Origin: Lelliottia sp. JS-SCA-14
Lineage (GTDB): Bacteria > Pseudomonadota > Gammaproteobacteria > Enterobacterales > Enterobacteriaceae
Assembly: GCF_035593345.1 (NCBI RefSeq)
Contig: NZ_CP141606.1
Span: 2,976,001 to 3,040,000, forward strand
DNA: 64,000 nucleotides
Reading direction: 5' to 3'
A program made the translations under genes and the position numbers. The notes beneath the pieces are model-generated. The model was given only the letters and a program-made list of their open reading frames with translations, was not told where the DNA came from and made no database searches. Shown here in pieces: positions 40,666-48,987 of the stretch; within the stretch, counting starts at the first letter, position 1; each line of letters opens with the position of its first letter.

Positions 40666-41148
40666 GTGGTGGTTACAGGGTTATCCCGTACCGAGAAGTA
40701 TCCGTTAATGCAGGCTCTGGACCAAAAAGGGCTGGCAGCGGACAGGCTGGATGTGGATGCGTCGCTGGGTGAAAAAAGTGCCGGATATCGGTGGCTTACG
40801 TTGGCGTTGGCTGCGGATGCGGTGAAATACGCTCAGGGTGAGCAGTTGGTTGCGACCTCAGAAAAAAACAAATTTGGCATAACAGCGCTCTCTTCCCAGA
40901 GAACCACTATTCCGAGCAATCTTACCTGGGGAAACTGGCAGAATCCTGTTTTACCTGCATTCATGGCTGGATTGTTTTTTATATTCTCTATACTGTTTTA
41001 TTATATAACCTTCTCAGAAGGTAATAGCCATCCATCTATCTGGACACTTCTTGCATATGTTATAGTCCCATTAATTGTTTTTATTTCTATCGGTGTTTCT
41101 ATTCTTATATTAAAAAGCAACGCAGCCTATAGAGATATGAGGTGTTGA
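40666..41148 (+). CDS. Hypothetical two-helix membrane protein, start uncertain
   Basis: A protein of up to about 160 residues with two membrane helices (LPAFMAGLFFIFSILFYYITF and WTLLAYVIVPLIVFISIGVSILIL). It is not recognised. The best-placed start, an ATG overlapping the PAAR stop (40658), reads only 16 codons (MREWWLQGYPVPR...) and ends at a stop in another frame, while the long frame starts with GTG (40666) or TTG (40642). A frameshift near 40658-40710 or an alternative start may explain this. The N-terminal part is soluble and charged. Confidence 0.5.
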   Translation: MVVTGLSRTEKYPLMQALDQKGLAADRLDVDASLGEKSAGYRWLTLALAADAVKYAQGEQLVATSEKNKFGITALSSQRTTIPSNLTWGNWQNPVLPAFMAGLFFIFSILFYYITFSEGNSHPSIWTLLAYVIVPLIVFISIGVSILILKSNAAYRDMRC

Positions 41149-41439
41149 TATGAATGAAGCAATTGGAGTCATCGTAAGTCACATATCTTATTATGTTACT
41201 TGTCGGTTATTCCCCGAACAGACAGGAAATAGCTTCCAATGTGAATACCGCCATGCCATTGGCGGTTTGCGCCAAGCAGCCACCATCCATGTCCATTTTT
41301 TCGCAAATCGGTGATCAGCTCATCATAATTCCGATATTCCTGCCCGTTAGCCTTGTGCACGGAATTTAACAAAAACTTCCTTAGTATCACAATGTTATTG
41401 GGAATATCGCCTGCGCGCTGGAAGAGAAATACGTCCACA
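41149..41439. other. Degraded stretch at the right end of the type VI island
   Basis: No complete gene was found. The plus strand has a 54-codon ORF (41150-41314, MNEAIGVIVSHISYY...). The minus strand has an ORF (41196-41516) whose C-terminal part reads NGQEYRNYDELITDLRK followed by WWLLGANRQWHGGIHI. That wording looks protein-like, but its upstream half overlaps vsr in another frame. I read it as remnants of one or two genes at the island's edge. Their identity is unknown. Confidence 0.4.
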
Positions 41440-41907
41440 TTAAACGGGCCGAATCCCCGTGGTGTCGATCTGCGCGGTTTGACCACCGCCGCAGATCCAC
41501 TCTTCCAGCCGCTCAATCAGCGCAGCGTCATCAAGCTTTAACCTGCCCCGCAGCGCACACTCCCAGACAATCAGCACCCGCCAACCCTGCGCCATCAGCG
41601 TGGTGATATCCCGCTGGTCGCGCGTCACGTTCTTACCGATTTTTTCCAGCCAGAACTCGGTGCGCGTCGCCGGGACTTTAAACAGATAACAGTCGTGATG
41701 GTGCCAGAAACAGCCGTGGGTGAAGATGATGCAGCGATAATCGTCGAGGATAAAATCGGGGCGGCCGGCCAGCGCCGCATCCTGCGCGCGAAACGCAAAA
41801 CCGCTCTGGGTTAGCAGCCCCGCCAGCCGTTTTTCAATCGCGGTGTCACGCGTGCCGATGGCACGCATGTTTTTACTGCGCGTCGCCTTACTGTGCACAT
41901 CCGTCAT
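41440..41907 (-). CDS. vsr: Very-short-patch repair endonuclease Vsr
   Basis: A 155-residue endonuclease that nicks T:G mismatches arising from deaminated Dcm sites. Visible are the N-terminal helix [22 protein letters not shown], the catalytic GRPDFIL (Asp), and the zinc and active site phrase [12 protein letters not shown]. The start at 41907 is inside the end of dcm (20-bp overlap), as in E. coli; a longer frame reads through dcm. E. coli Vsr has 156 residues. It borders the type VI island on the right. Confidence 0.96.
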   Translation of the reverse strand: MTDVHSKATRSKNMRAIGTRDTAIEKRLAGLLTQSGFAFRAQDAALAGRPDFILDDYRCIIFTHGCFWHHHDCYLFKVPATRTEFWLEKIGKNVTRDQRDITTLMAQGWRVLIVWECALRGRLKLDDAALIERLEEWICGGGQTAQIDTTGIRPV

Positions 41908-43321
41908 TGACGGCCTCGCCCAGACGCAGTTTGACGGCCTGTTTGATCCGCGATTCGAGCAGTTTTGCCACCGCCGCAAAGGCCGGCACCACCACGGAGT
42001 TGCCAAACTGGCGATAGGCCTGGGTATCCGACACCGGAATGCGGAAGCGATAGCCCTGCGGCGATTCGAAGCCCATCAGACGCGCGCACTCGCGCGGCGT
42101 TAAGCGGCGCGGGCGATGTTGCTGATTGTTCGGGTCGTCGAAATTCACTTCGCCCAGCGCTTTATCCCAGCCTCTGTCGATCAGGATTTCGGCACCGTCT
42201 TTGTAATAGCGGGCCGACAGCGTGCGAGTGACGCTGTGCGGATTAGTCGGGTCGACCATGCCAAACCCGAAGCCGTTGCCCTTCGCCTGATGTTTTTTGG
42301 CATAGCGGTAAAGGTATTTCCACAGCACCGGCGTGAGGATAAATTTGGCGTCCACCACCGGTTCGAGCAGCTCGGCAATGGAAGGTCGATGCGCGGGATA
42401 GAGCGACGGAATACCGCGCAGCGTGAAGTTGCCCTTCAGGTTCAGATCGCGGCGGAAGCCCACCAGCACAATGCGTTCCCGGTGCTGCGGCAGGAAGTGT
42501 TTGCCGTCGATAATCTTGGGATCGTCCGCGCCCATGTCCTGCGAATCGGACACGTCATAGCCCAGTTCATCCAGCGTTTGCATGATGATGCGGAAGGTTT
42601 TGCCGCCATCGTGGCTTTTGAGGTTTTTGACGTTTTCCAGCACAAAAATTGGCGGTCGACGGGCGTCGATGATCCGCACCACGTCAAAAAACAGCGTGCC
42701 CTGCGTATCGCAGGCGAAACCGTGAGCGCGGCCGAGGGCGTTCTTTTTCGACACGCCCGCCAGCGAGAACGGCTGGCACGGGAAGCCCGCGAGCAACACA
42801 TCATGCTGAGGAATATTTTGTCGGATGTGCTCCGCCGCCTCGTCGTCGCTGACGCCAGGTTTGTGGCTTAGGGTGACGTCGCGGATATCTTCGTTGAAAT
42901 GATGCGTGTGCGGATCGCAGTACCAGTTGGCTTTGTAGGTGCGCACCGCGTGTTTGTTCCATTCGCTGGTAAACACGCACTGGCCGCCGATGGCCTCAAA
43001 ACCGTTGCGGATCCCGCCGATACCGGCAAACAGATCGACAAAGCGGAAAGCATAATTGGGATGAATGGCCGGTGGGCGCGGAAGCAGGTTTTGCAGGTAA
43101 GTAAATTCCCGCTCGCTCAGGCGGTGCCCTGCCCTGTCGCTGGTAACCAGTCGTTTGAGGATCGCCGGGCTCCAGTGGCTTTCACCTTGCGCATTCAGCT
43201 CATTGACCAGGGTTTTCGCATCATAGATGGTCAGCAGTTTGCTCAATAACGCCTGCACCGTGGCCGTGGATTTCTCTGCCAGCAGAAGTGCGGGCGCTAT
43301 CACTGATCGTTTTTCCTGCAT
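41888..43321 (-). CDS. dcm: DNA cytosine methyltransferase Dcm
   Basis: A 477-residue C5-methyltransferase that in enterics methylates the inner cytosine of CCWGG. Motif [11 protein letters not shown] (94-103), motif [13 protein letters not shown] with C182, motif VI ENV (FVLENVKNL) and motif X ([11 protein letters not shown]) are in order. The N-terminal extension of about 85 residues is typical of Dcm, not of simple restriction methylases. No restriction partner is seen. The length is close to E. coli (472). Confidence 0.97.
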   Translation of the reverse strand: MQEKRSVIAPALLLAEKSTATVQALLSKLLTIYDAKTLVNELNAQGESHWSPAILKRLVTSDRAGHRLSEREFTYLQNLLPRPPAIHPNYAFRFVDLFAGIGGIRNGFEAIGGQCVFTSEWNKHAVRTYKANWYCDPHTHHFNEDIRDVTLSHKPGVSDDEAAEHIRQNIPQHDVLLAGFPCQPFSLAGVSKKNALGRAHGFACDTQGTLFFDVVRIIDARRPPIFVLENVKNLKSHDGGKTFRIIMQTLDELGYDVSDSQDMGADDPKIIDGKHFLPQHRERIVLVGFRRDLNLKGNFTLRGIPSLYPAHRPSIAELLEPVVDAKFILTPVLWKYLYRYAKKHQAKGNGFGFGMVDPTNPHSVTRTLSARYYKDGAEILIDRGWDKALGEVNFDDPNNQQHRPRRLTPRECARLMGFESPQGYRFRIPVSDTQAYRQFGNSVVVPAFAAVAKLLESRIKQAVKLRLGEAVNDGCAQ

Positions 43322-43370
43322 ACCTTTAACCGGGCAAAAGAGACTGAGGACAGATTACCATAGTTCCGCT

Positions 43371-44066
43371 TTACACATCGCGCTGGAATCGGCGCAGCGC
43401 CTGCGTATCTATCCCGAGACAATCGCCCTGCAGCTCGGCGCTCAATTTCGCCATAAACTGCACTAAAAAGCTGGCGTTGTGACGGGCCAGCTCGCGGCCC
43501 ATCCCGGTCTGCATGGTCTCCGGAAGGCGCAGCAGTTTGGTCTGGAAATGGTCGAGGGCAAACTGTTTGTCGTTTAAGTCGCGCGCATCGGCAAAGGGAT
43601 CGTTGGCATCGAACAGCGCCACACCCAGTGAACCCGATACGGCGAAGACGCGCGCCAGACCGATCGCGCCGAGGGCCTCCAGCCGGTCCGCGTCCTGAAC
43701 AATTTTGGCCTCAAGAGTCTGCGGCGCGATTCCCGCGCTGAAGCTGTGCGCTTCGATGGCGTGTTCAACCGCAGGAATGCTTGCTTTGGGGAAATCCGGG
43801 AAATCGTCCGTGAGGATCTGCCGGGTTTTGCGCGCCGCAAGCTTTGAAGAGTGGCTGCGTTGGGGATGATTTTTAGGCAGGCTGACGATGTCATGGAAAT
43901 AACAGGCCGTGAGGACCACCAGCGCGTCGACGGCTTGCCCCACCATCATCCGCTGCGCGGTCATCCACACGCGGCGGAAATGTGAAATGTCATGCGCCGC
44001 GTCATCGGTTTCGTGATGTTCCGTTAGCCAGGCTTCGAAGCGTTGCGGCCAGTGAGCAAGTTCCAT
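43371..44066 (-). CDS. yedJ: HD-domain phosphohydrolase YedJ
   Basis: A 231-residue cytoplasmic metal phosphohydrolase, the same length as E. coli YedJ. The HD pattern is visible as H25-like [14 protein letters not shown], then [10 protein letters not shown] and later [14 protein letters not shown]. The substrate is unknown; relatives hydrolyse nucleotides. It follows the dcm-vsr pair as in E. coli. Confidence 0.93.
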   Translation of the reverse strand: MELAHWPQRFEAWLTEHHETDDAAHDISHFRRVWMTAQRMMVGQAVDALVVLTACYFHDIVSLPKNHPQRSHSSKLAARKTRQILTDDFPDFPKASIPAVEHAIEAHSFSAGIAPQTLEAKIVQDADRLEALGAIGLARVFAVSGSLGVALFDANDPFADARDLNDKQFALDHFQTKLLRLPETMQTGMGRELARHNASFLVQFMAKLSAELQGDCLGIDTQALRRFQRDV

Positions 44067-44114
44067 GATCTCTCCTTTACGAAACGCTCACCTTAACAAC
44101 TTTCCGCAAGCCAA

Positions 44115-44384
44115 TCACTCGTTGTTGTCGCGCGGGCGCGTGTACCAGGCGATAGCGCCCAGAATGCCGCCCACCGAGCCCAGCACCAGGAACCCGAGAA
44201 ACGCCCCGAGCCACTTCCCGCTGGTCGATCCTAAATCGCCCTCGACGACCATATTCGGCGCGGAGGGAATTTTGCTGACCACCCACAGATAGCGGAGCAT
44301 CGCCCAGACAAAGTATCCGCAAAATGTGTAAAACGCCCACAGGGCGAGTTTGCCTCCCAGGCCACGCGAGTTGTTCTGTTCCAT
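44115..44384 (-). CDS. Small inner membrane protein, DrpB/YedR-like
   Basis: An 89-residue protein with two membrane helices: LALWAFYTFCGYFVWAMLRYLWVV (about 13-36) and WLGAFLGFLVLGSVGGILGAIAWY (about 58-81). By position beside yedJ it corresponds to the E. coli gene yedR/drpB, a nonessential division-associated protein, but it is shorter than my recollection of that protein, so the symbol is left out. Confidence 0.65.
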   Translation of the reverse strand: MEQNNSRGLGGKLALWAFYTFCGYFVWAMLRYLWVVSKIPSAPNMVVEGDLGSTSGKWLGAFLGFLVLGSVGGILGAIAWYTRPRDNNE

Positions 44385-44553
44385 GTTTAACCTTTACTGC
44401 CGCGGTAATGGCGTTACCGCTCTCACATTGCGAGCTCAAAAGTGTGAATAAAGTCACATTTTGGCACTCTTTGCGTCGTCATGCGACGGTAAAGGTCGAG
44501 GGATTTATCTTAAGTTGATCGGACGCAAGTAAAAATCAGAATCTCGAAAACAC

Positions 44554-44579
44554 CAAAGGCCGCATCTGCGGCCTTTTTG
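44554..44579. terminator. Terminator between drpB-like gene and murQ-like gene
   Basis: AAAGGCCGCATCTGCGGCCTTTTTG. The T tract is better on the plus strand; on the minus strand it serves the murQ-like gene whose stop is 17 bp away. No plus-strand gene ends here, so an unannotated plus transcript is possible. Confidence 0.75.
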
Positions 44580-44595
44580 TTCACAAGCTCAAGGG

Positions 44596-45459
44596 TTACG
44601 GCGCTTCCTGCAACGCCACGCGAATAAACCCGTTATTCTGCTCCAGTAATTCACGCGCCTGCCAGGCGTCCAGACCGGTCATCACCGTTAGCACGGCGGT
44701 TTTGCAGTGGTGGTTGCAGCTTTCCAGCGCCGCTTTGGCAACCGTGCGCGTGCAGCCGCCCGCCTCCATCACAATCGCGATCTGCCGTTCGGCCCACTTG
44801 ATGCTTTTCGCTTCCAGGTCCACGCGCATATTGCTGTAAACCCGACCGGTGCGGACGGCGAGTCCCGTCGCAATCATATTGAGGATCAGTTTTTGCGCCA
44901 TGCCCGCTTTGGCGTTGTTAAAGCCCGCCACCACATCTGGTCCAGTTTGTGGCGCGATAATCATGCTCGCCAGCTGCGCGGCTTCGCTCTGTTCATCGCT
45001 GGTAATGATGGCAACCGGTGAACTCAGGGACCAGGCGTGGCGCATCGCCCCCCAGACCCACGGCGTTTTGCCGCTGACGGAGAGCGCGAGCATCATGTCG
45101 TGCTCGCCAAAATTCATGGCCTGCAGATCGGCCACCCCGCGATCGTAATTTCCCGCGCCGTCTCCGGCATCAAGCCCAATGACCGGATGTTTGCCCGGGG
45201 CGTACTCCAGCGCCGCATGCAGCGCTGCGCGACCAGACGGCCCGGCGCCGACAATAAACAGCCGTCCGCCGTGGCTCAGAGTGGCCGCGGCGTTATCCAC
45301 CACGCGGGCGATGACAGGTAAAAAGGGAGTGATGGAGTCGGTAATGCATTTATCATCCTGATGAATCACATTGAGCATGTCCAGGGTCGACAACCTGTCG
45401 ATATCCGCCGTTTCCGCGTGGCGTCTCTCCGTGACCAAACCGTTCAGCTTAACGCTCAT
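44596..45459 (-). CDS. Divergent MurQ-like SIS-domain protein
   Basis: A 287-residue cytoplasmic protein similar along its length to MurQ, the N-acetylmuramic acid 6-phosphate etherase. The start MSVKLNGLVTERRHAETADIDRLSTLDM follows AAGGAGG; a longer frame adds 24 unrelated residues. The glycine loop is GAGPSG where MurQ has GAGTSG. The region that reads SECPPTYG in E. coli MurQ is LEYAPGKHPV here, and GAEDSREGG, with the catalytic Glu114, is GAGNYDRG. C-terminal features (MKAGTAQKLVLNM type) are kept as AKAGMAQKLILNM. It may bind a phospho-amino sugar without etherase activity. No murP or amgK lies nearby. Confidence 0.75.
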   Translation of the reverse strand: MSVKLNGLVTERRHAETADIDRLSTLDMLNVIHQDDKCITDSITPFLPVIARVVDNAAATLSHGGRLFIVGAGPSGRAALHAALEYAPGKHPVIGLDAGDGAGNYDRGVADLQAMNFGEHDMMLALSVSGKTPWVWGAMRHAWSLSSPVAIITSDEQSEAAQLASMIIAPQTGPDVVAGFNNAKAGMAQKLILNMIATGLAVRTGRVYSNMRVDLEAKSIKWAERQIAIVMEAGGCTRTVAKAALESCNHHCKTAVLTVMTGLDAWQARELLEQNNGFIRVALQEAP

Positions 45460-45623
45460 AAACTGCCTCCTTGTTATGAATTCCCCCACACTATAAAGTG
45501 TTTTATATGGATGACCTGCGAGGGGGGTCACGAAAAGAGCAGCATTCGTCAGCTTTTACATCGCTTTAAGAAAGCGCCATCATCAGCGATAATTACCCCT
45601 TTCTAATTATCCACGGGGTTTCG

Positions 45624-47240
45624 ATGAGCGATTTGCAGCCTTTAGCCACGACGCGCAAGCGCCCGATGAAACTCAACACTCTGGTCACCCTGATGGTGTG
45701 CGGCGTGATGGGGTCGGTGTTACTGGTGATTTTTGCGCTCTATTTTGTGCAGGTCACCCGCGCCACGCGCGACGGCGTGAAAGATACCGCCCTGGCGATT
45801 GCCCGTACGCTTGCCGATAGCCCCGATGTCAAACGCGGCTTACAGCACTCACCTGAAAACAGCCCTATTCAGTCCGTCGCCGATGCCGTCACCCGCCGCA
45901 ACGATCTGCTCTTCGCCGTCGTCACCAATATGCAGGGCGTGCGCTACTCTCACCCGAATAACACCCTGCTCGGCAAACGCTTTATCGGGGAAGACATCAG
46001 ACCGGCGCTGGAAGGGAAGGAAAATGTGGCGGTCAACCACGGCGTACTGGCCGAAGCCTTACGTGTCTTCACTCCGGTTTATAACGATCAGCACCAGCAG
46101 ATTGGCGTGGTCGCGATTGGGATTTCGCTTAACAAAGTGGATGAACAGATCAGTCGCAGCCGCTGGGGCGCCATCTGGGCGATACTCTTCAGCGCGCTGA
46201 TGGGCACGCTGGGGACCTGGGGGCTGGTGCATCTTCTGAAGCGGATTTTGTTCGGGCTGGAGCCCTATGAAATCTCCACCCTGTTTGAACAGCGTCAGGC
46301 GATGCTGCAATCCCTGAAAGAAGGCGTCATTGCCGTCGACAGCGAGGGGCGCGTCACGATGATTAACCACGCCGCCCGCCAGATCCTCCTCCTGCCTGCG
46401 GGCAATACGGACGAGCCGCGGCACATGCCGATGCTCGCCTCTCTGCGCCGCGTCTCGCAGACCGGCAAAGCCTTGCAGGATCAGGAGATCGACTGCAACG
46501 GGCGTCTGCTGCTGTGCAACACCTTCCCGGTCAGAAGCCAGAGCGCGGTCATTGGTGCGATCAGCACCTTCCGTGACAAAACTGAAGTGCGGGAATTGAT
46601 GCAGCGAATGGATGGCATGGTGAGCTATGTCGACGCCCTGCGCACTCACTCCCATGAATTTATGAATAAACTGCATGTGATCCTCGGCCTGCTGCACATG
46701 AAGCGCTATGACAAGCTCGAGGAGTATGTCATTCAGACCGCGCAGAATTATCAGACCGATATCGGCGCGATTCAGCATAAAATTAAATCACCGGTGATTG
46801 CCGGGTTCCTGCTCGGCAAAATCAACCGCGCCAAGGAAGCCGGTTTTACCCTGACGCTGGCGGAAGAGTGTCTGGTGCCGGACACGCCGAATACCGAGCA
46901 GGTGACGGTGCTGATTACCGTCCTCGGCAATCTGATCGAAAACGCGCTGGACGCCATGACCGGCCAGCCCGAGGGCGAAGTCGGCCTGCTGATGCATTAT
47001 CAGAACGGCTGGCTAAGCTGTGAAATCAGCGACGACGGTCCGGGCATTGCGCCTGAACGACTGGAACATATTTTTACGAAGGGCTTTTCCACCAAAGGTG
47101 AAAACCGCGGCGTGGGGCTTTTCCTTGCTCGCCAGCAGCTCGAAAAACTGGGCGGTGAGATTGCCGTCGAATCCGAGCCTGGCGTATTTACTCAATTTTT
47201 TGTACAGATCCCCTGGGATAGCGAGAGGAAAATCGCGTGA
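45624..47240 (+). CDS. dcuS: C4-dicarboxylate sensor histidine kinase, DcuS-like
   Basis: A 538-residue membrane sensor. Two helices (about 20-42 and 181-203) flank a periplasmic PAS domain in which all four C4-dicarboxylate contacts of E. coli DcuS are kept at the same numbers: R107, H110, F120 and R147 (GVRYSHPNN, LLGKRF, EALRVFTPVY). A cytoplasmic PAS (about 220-320) and the kinase core follow, with the phospho-acceptor H344 in THSHEFMNKLHVILGLL and the ATP lid NLIENALDA. It overlaps the response regulator by 4 bases. It lies beside fumarate reduction and transport genes, unlike E. coli dcuSR next to dcuB. Whether a second dcuS exists elsewhere cannot be seen. Confidence 0.9.
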   Translation: MSDLQPLATTRKRPMKLNTLVTLMVCGVMGSVLLVIFALYFVQVTRATRDGVKDTALAIARTLADSPDVKRGLQHSPENSPIQSVADAVTRRNDLLFAVVTNMQGVRYSHPNNTLLGKRFIGEDIRPALEGKENVAVNHGVLAEALRVFTPVYNDQHQQIGVVAIGISLNKVDEQISRSRWGAIWAILFSALMGTLGTWGLVHLLKRILFGLEPYEISTLFEQRQAMLQSLKEGVIAVDSEGRVTMINHAARQILLLPAGNTDEPRHMPMLASLRRVSQTGKALQDQEIDCNGRLLLCNTFPVRSQSAVIGAISTFRDKTEVRELMQRMDGMVSYVDALRTHSHEFMNKLHVILGLLHMKRYDKLEEYVIQTAQNYQTDIGAIQHKIKSPVIAGFLLGKINRAKEAGFTLTLAEECLVPDTPNTEQVTVLITVLGNLIENALDAMTGQPEGEVGLLMHYQNGWLSCEISDDGPGIAPERLEHIFTKGFSTKGENRGVGLFLARQQLEKLGGEIAVESEPGVFTQFFVQIPWDSERKIA

Positions 47241-47956
47241 TAAATGTCTTAATTGTCGATGATGATGCCATGGTGGCCGACCTTAACCGTCTGTACGTGA
47301 ACCGGGTTGAGGGATTTAGCTGCTGCGGCGTGGCCTCTACGCTGAATCAGGCCGAAGCGGTGATTAACAATCCCGCCCAGCCTGTCGACCTGGTGCTGCT
47401 CGATGTCTATATGCAGCAGGATAACGGGCTGGATCTGCTGCCTATTATCCGCGCATCCGGTCGCCCGATTGATGTGATCATGATTTCATCGGCGTCGGAC
47501 GCGACCACCATTCAGACCTCGATGCACTACGGGGTGGTGGATTATTTGATCAAGCCTTTCCAGTTCCCGCGCTTTGAAGAGGCGCTGAACGGCTGGAAGG
47601 AGAAGAAGCAGCTGATGGGCGCACATCAATATTATGAGCAGGCGGATGTGGATCGTTTGCTCCACGGCGGCGCGCCGGAGCTGGCGGACAGCAAGCGTCT
47701 GCCGAAAGGCTTAACGCCGCAGACCCTGCGCACCATTTGCCAGTGGATTGATGCCCATCCTGACGCGGAGTTTTCGACCGATGACCTGGCGAACGCGGTC
47801 AGTATTTCCCGCGTCTCCTGCCGTAAATATCTGATTTGGCTGGCGCAGATCACTATCCTGTTCACCAGCATTCACTACGGGGCTACCGGACGCCCGGTGT
47901 ATCGCTACCGTTTGCAGCCGGAACAGGTCGGGCTGCTCAGGCAGTATTGCCAGTAA
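47237..47956 (+). CDS. dcuR: C4-dicarboxylate response regulator, DcuR-like
   Basis: A 239-residue CitB-family regulator. The receiver has the acidic pocket VDDDAM and phospho-acceptor D56 (LLDVYMQ), and the C-terminal HTH (about 170-230) reads SISRVSCRKYLIWLAQ, nearly the DcuR sequence. It should activate transport and fumarate respiration genes when DcuS is engaged. The target promoters are probably the spacer at 51766-52380. Its 3' end overlaps the convergent apbE by 20 bp. Confidence 0.92.
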   Translation: MINVLIVDDDAMVADLNRLYVNRVEGFSCCGVASTLNQAEAVINNPAQPVDLVLLDVYMQQDNGLDLLPIIRASGRPIDVIMISSASDATTIQTSMHYGVVDYLIKPFQFPRFEEALNGWKEKKQLMGAHQYYEQADVDRLLHGGAPELADSKRLPKGLTPQTLRTICQWIDAHPDAEFSTDDLANAVSISRVSCRKYLIWLAQITILFTSIHYGATGRPVYRYRLQPEQVGLLRQYCQ

Positions 47957-48902
47957 GGCGGTAGCGGTTATCCAGAAGCGTAAAGCGGAAATGCTGCATT
48001 GAGGAGACCACCACCTCTTTGCTTTTGGTGACGAAGACCGCTTCGATATCAGGCCGCGCGCGCAGCGCGGCACAGCCCTTCTCCACGCCCATCCCGTAAA
48101 TCAGCGTGGTCCAGATATCCCCGTCGATGGAGTTCGTCGAGATAATGGTCACACTGTCGAGTTCGTTATCCAGCGGATAGCCGCTGCGCGGGTTGAGAAT
48201 GTGGTGGTACCGCTTGCCGTCGCGTTCAAAGAAGCGTTCGTAAGTGCCCGAGGTAACGACCGATTTATTCTCCACATTCAGCGTGCCGATCAGTTCGTCA
48301 GGCCCGCCGAACGGCGTTTTGATTCCTAAAGACCAGCCCCCTTCCGGCGCGCCCAGCGTCTGAATATTGCCCCCGAGGTTAATCAGCCCGAGAGTTTCGC
48401 CCTCTTTACGCAGGTAATCCCGCACCCGATCGGCGATATAGCCTTTGGCGATGGCACCGAGATCGATCTCCATGCCCGGTTGGGTCAGGAACACGCTGCT
48501 GGCGGCGTCGTTGAGCACAACTTCCGCCGGATCGGTGATCGCCAGTAGCGCCGCGATCTCATCGGCGGGCGGGACGCTGTCGCCCTGAAAACCAATCTTC
48601 CAGCGCTTCACCAGCGGGCCAATCGCCAGGTTGAAGGCGCTGTTCTCGAGCAGGCTCGCAGCTTTGGCGACGCGGATCAGTTCATACACCGGACGACTGA
48701 CGCTGACCGGGTGTTTTCCGGCGGCGTAGTTGATGTCCATTACCTGCGAGGGCGCGCGGTTGACGGTGAGCAGATCTTCGTACTGTTTGATGAGGCGAAA
48801 CACCCGCGAGGCGAGCACTTCGTTGTTCGAGAAGAGTTTCAGAAGAATGGGGGAGCCCATCAGGGTGGCGGTGTAGCTGTAGACGCGATGGTCGTCAGAC
48901 AT
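47937..48902 (-). CDS. apbE: FAD:protein FMN transferase, ApbE family
   Basis: A 321-residue enzyme that moves FMN from FAD to a threonine of a target protein. The family phrase is present: HHILNPRSGYPLDN near residue 235 and EIDLGAIAKGYIAD near 140. It has no signal peptide or lipobox, so unlike the usual periplasmic ApbE it acts in the cytoplasm. It is directly downstream of the flavoprotein that carries the acceptor motif, on the same strand, with an 85-bp gap containing a REP. This matches the arrangement known for Klebsiella NADH:fumarate reductase. Confidence 0.92.
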   Translation of the reverse strand: MSDDHRVYSYTATLMGSPILLKLFSNNEVLASRVFRLIKQYEDLLTVNRAPSQVMDINYAAGKHPVSVSRPVYELIRVAKAASLLENSAFNLAIGPLVKRWKIGFQGDSVPPADEIAALLAITDPAEVVLNDAASSVFLTQPGMEIDLGAIAKGYIADRVRDYLRKEGETLGLINLGGNIQTLGAPEGGWSLGIKTPFGGPDELIGTLNVENKSVVTSGTYERFFERDGKRYHHILNPRSGYPLDNELDSVTIISTNSIDGDIWTTLIYGMGVEKGCAALRARPDIEAVFVTKSKEVVVSSMQHFRFTLLDNRYRLTGNTA

Positions 48903-48924
48903 GGCAAAGCTCCTCGGTTAAATT

Positions 48925-48954
48925 GCCGGATGGCGCTGCGCTTATCCGGCCTAC
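48925..48954. repeat. REP element between apbE and the reductase
   Basis: GCCGGATGGCGCTGCGCTTATCCGGCCTAC-type REP, one copy. A perfect hairpin GCCCGGC-AAGC-GCCGGGC follows at 48963-48980 without a T tract. Both may stabilise the reductase mRNA end. Confidence 0.75.
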
Positions 48955-48987
48955 AAAACCGTGCCCGGCAAGCGCCGGGCATTGATA

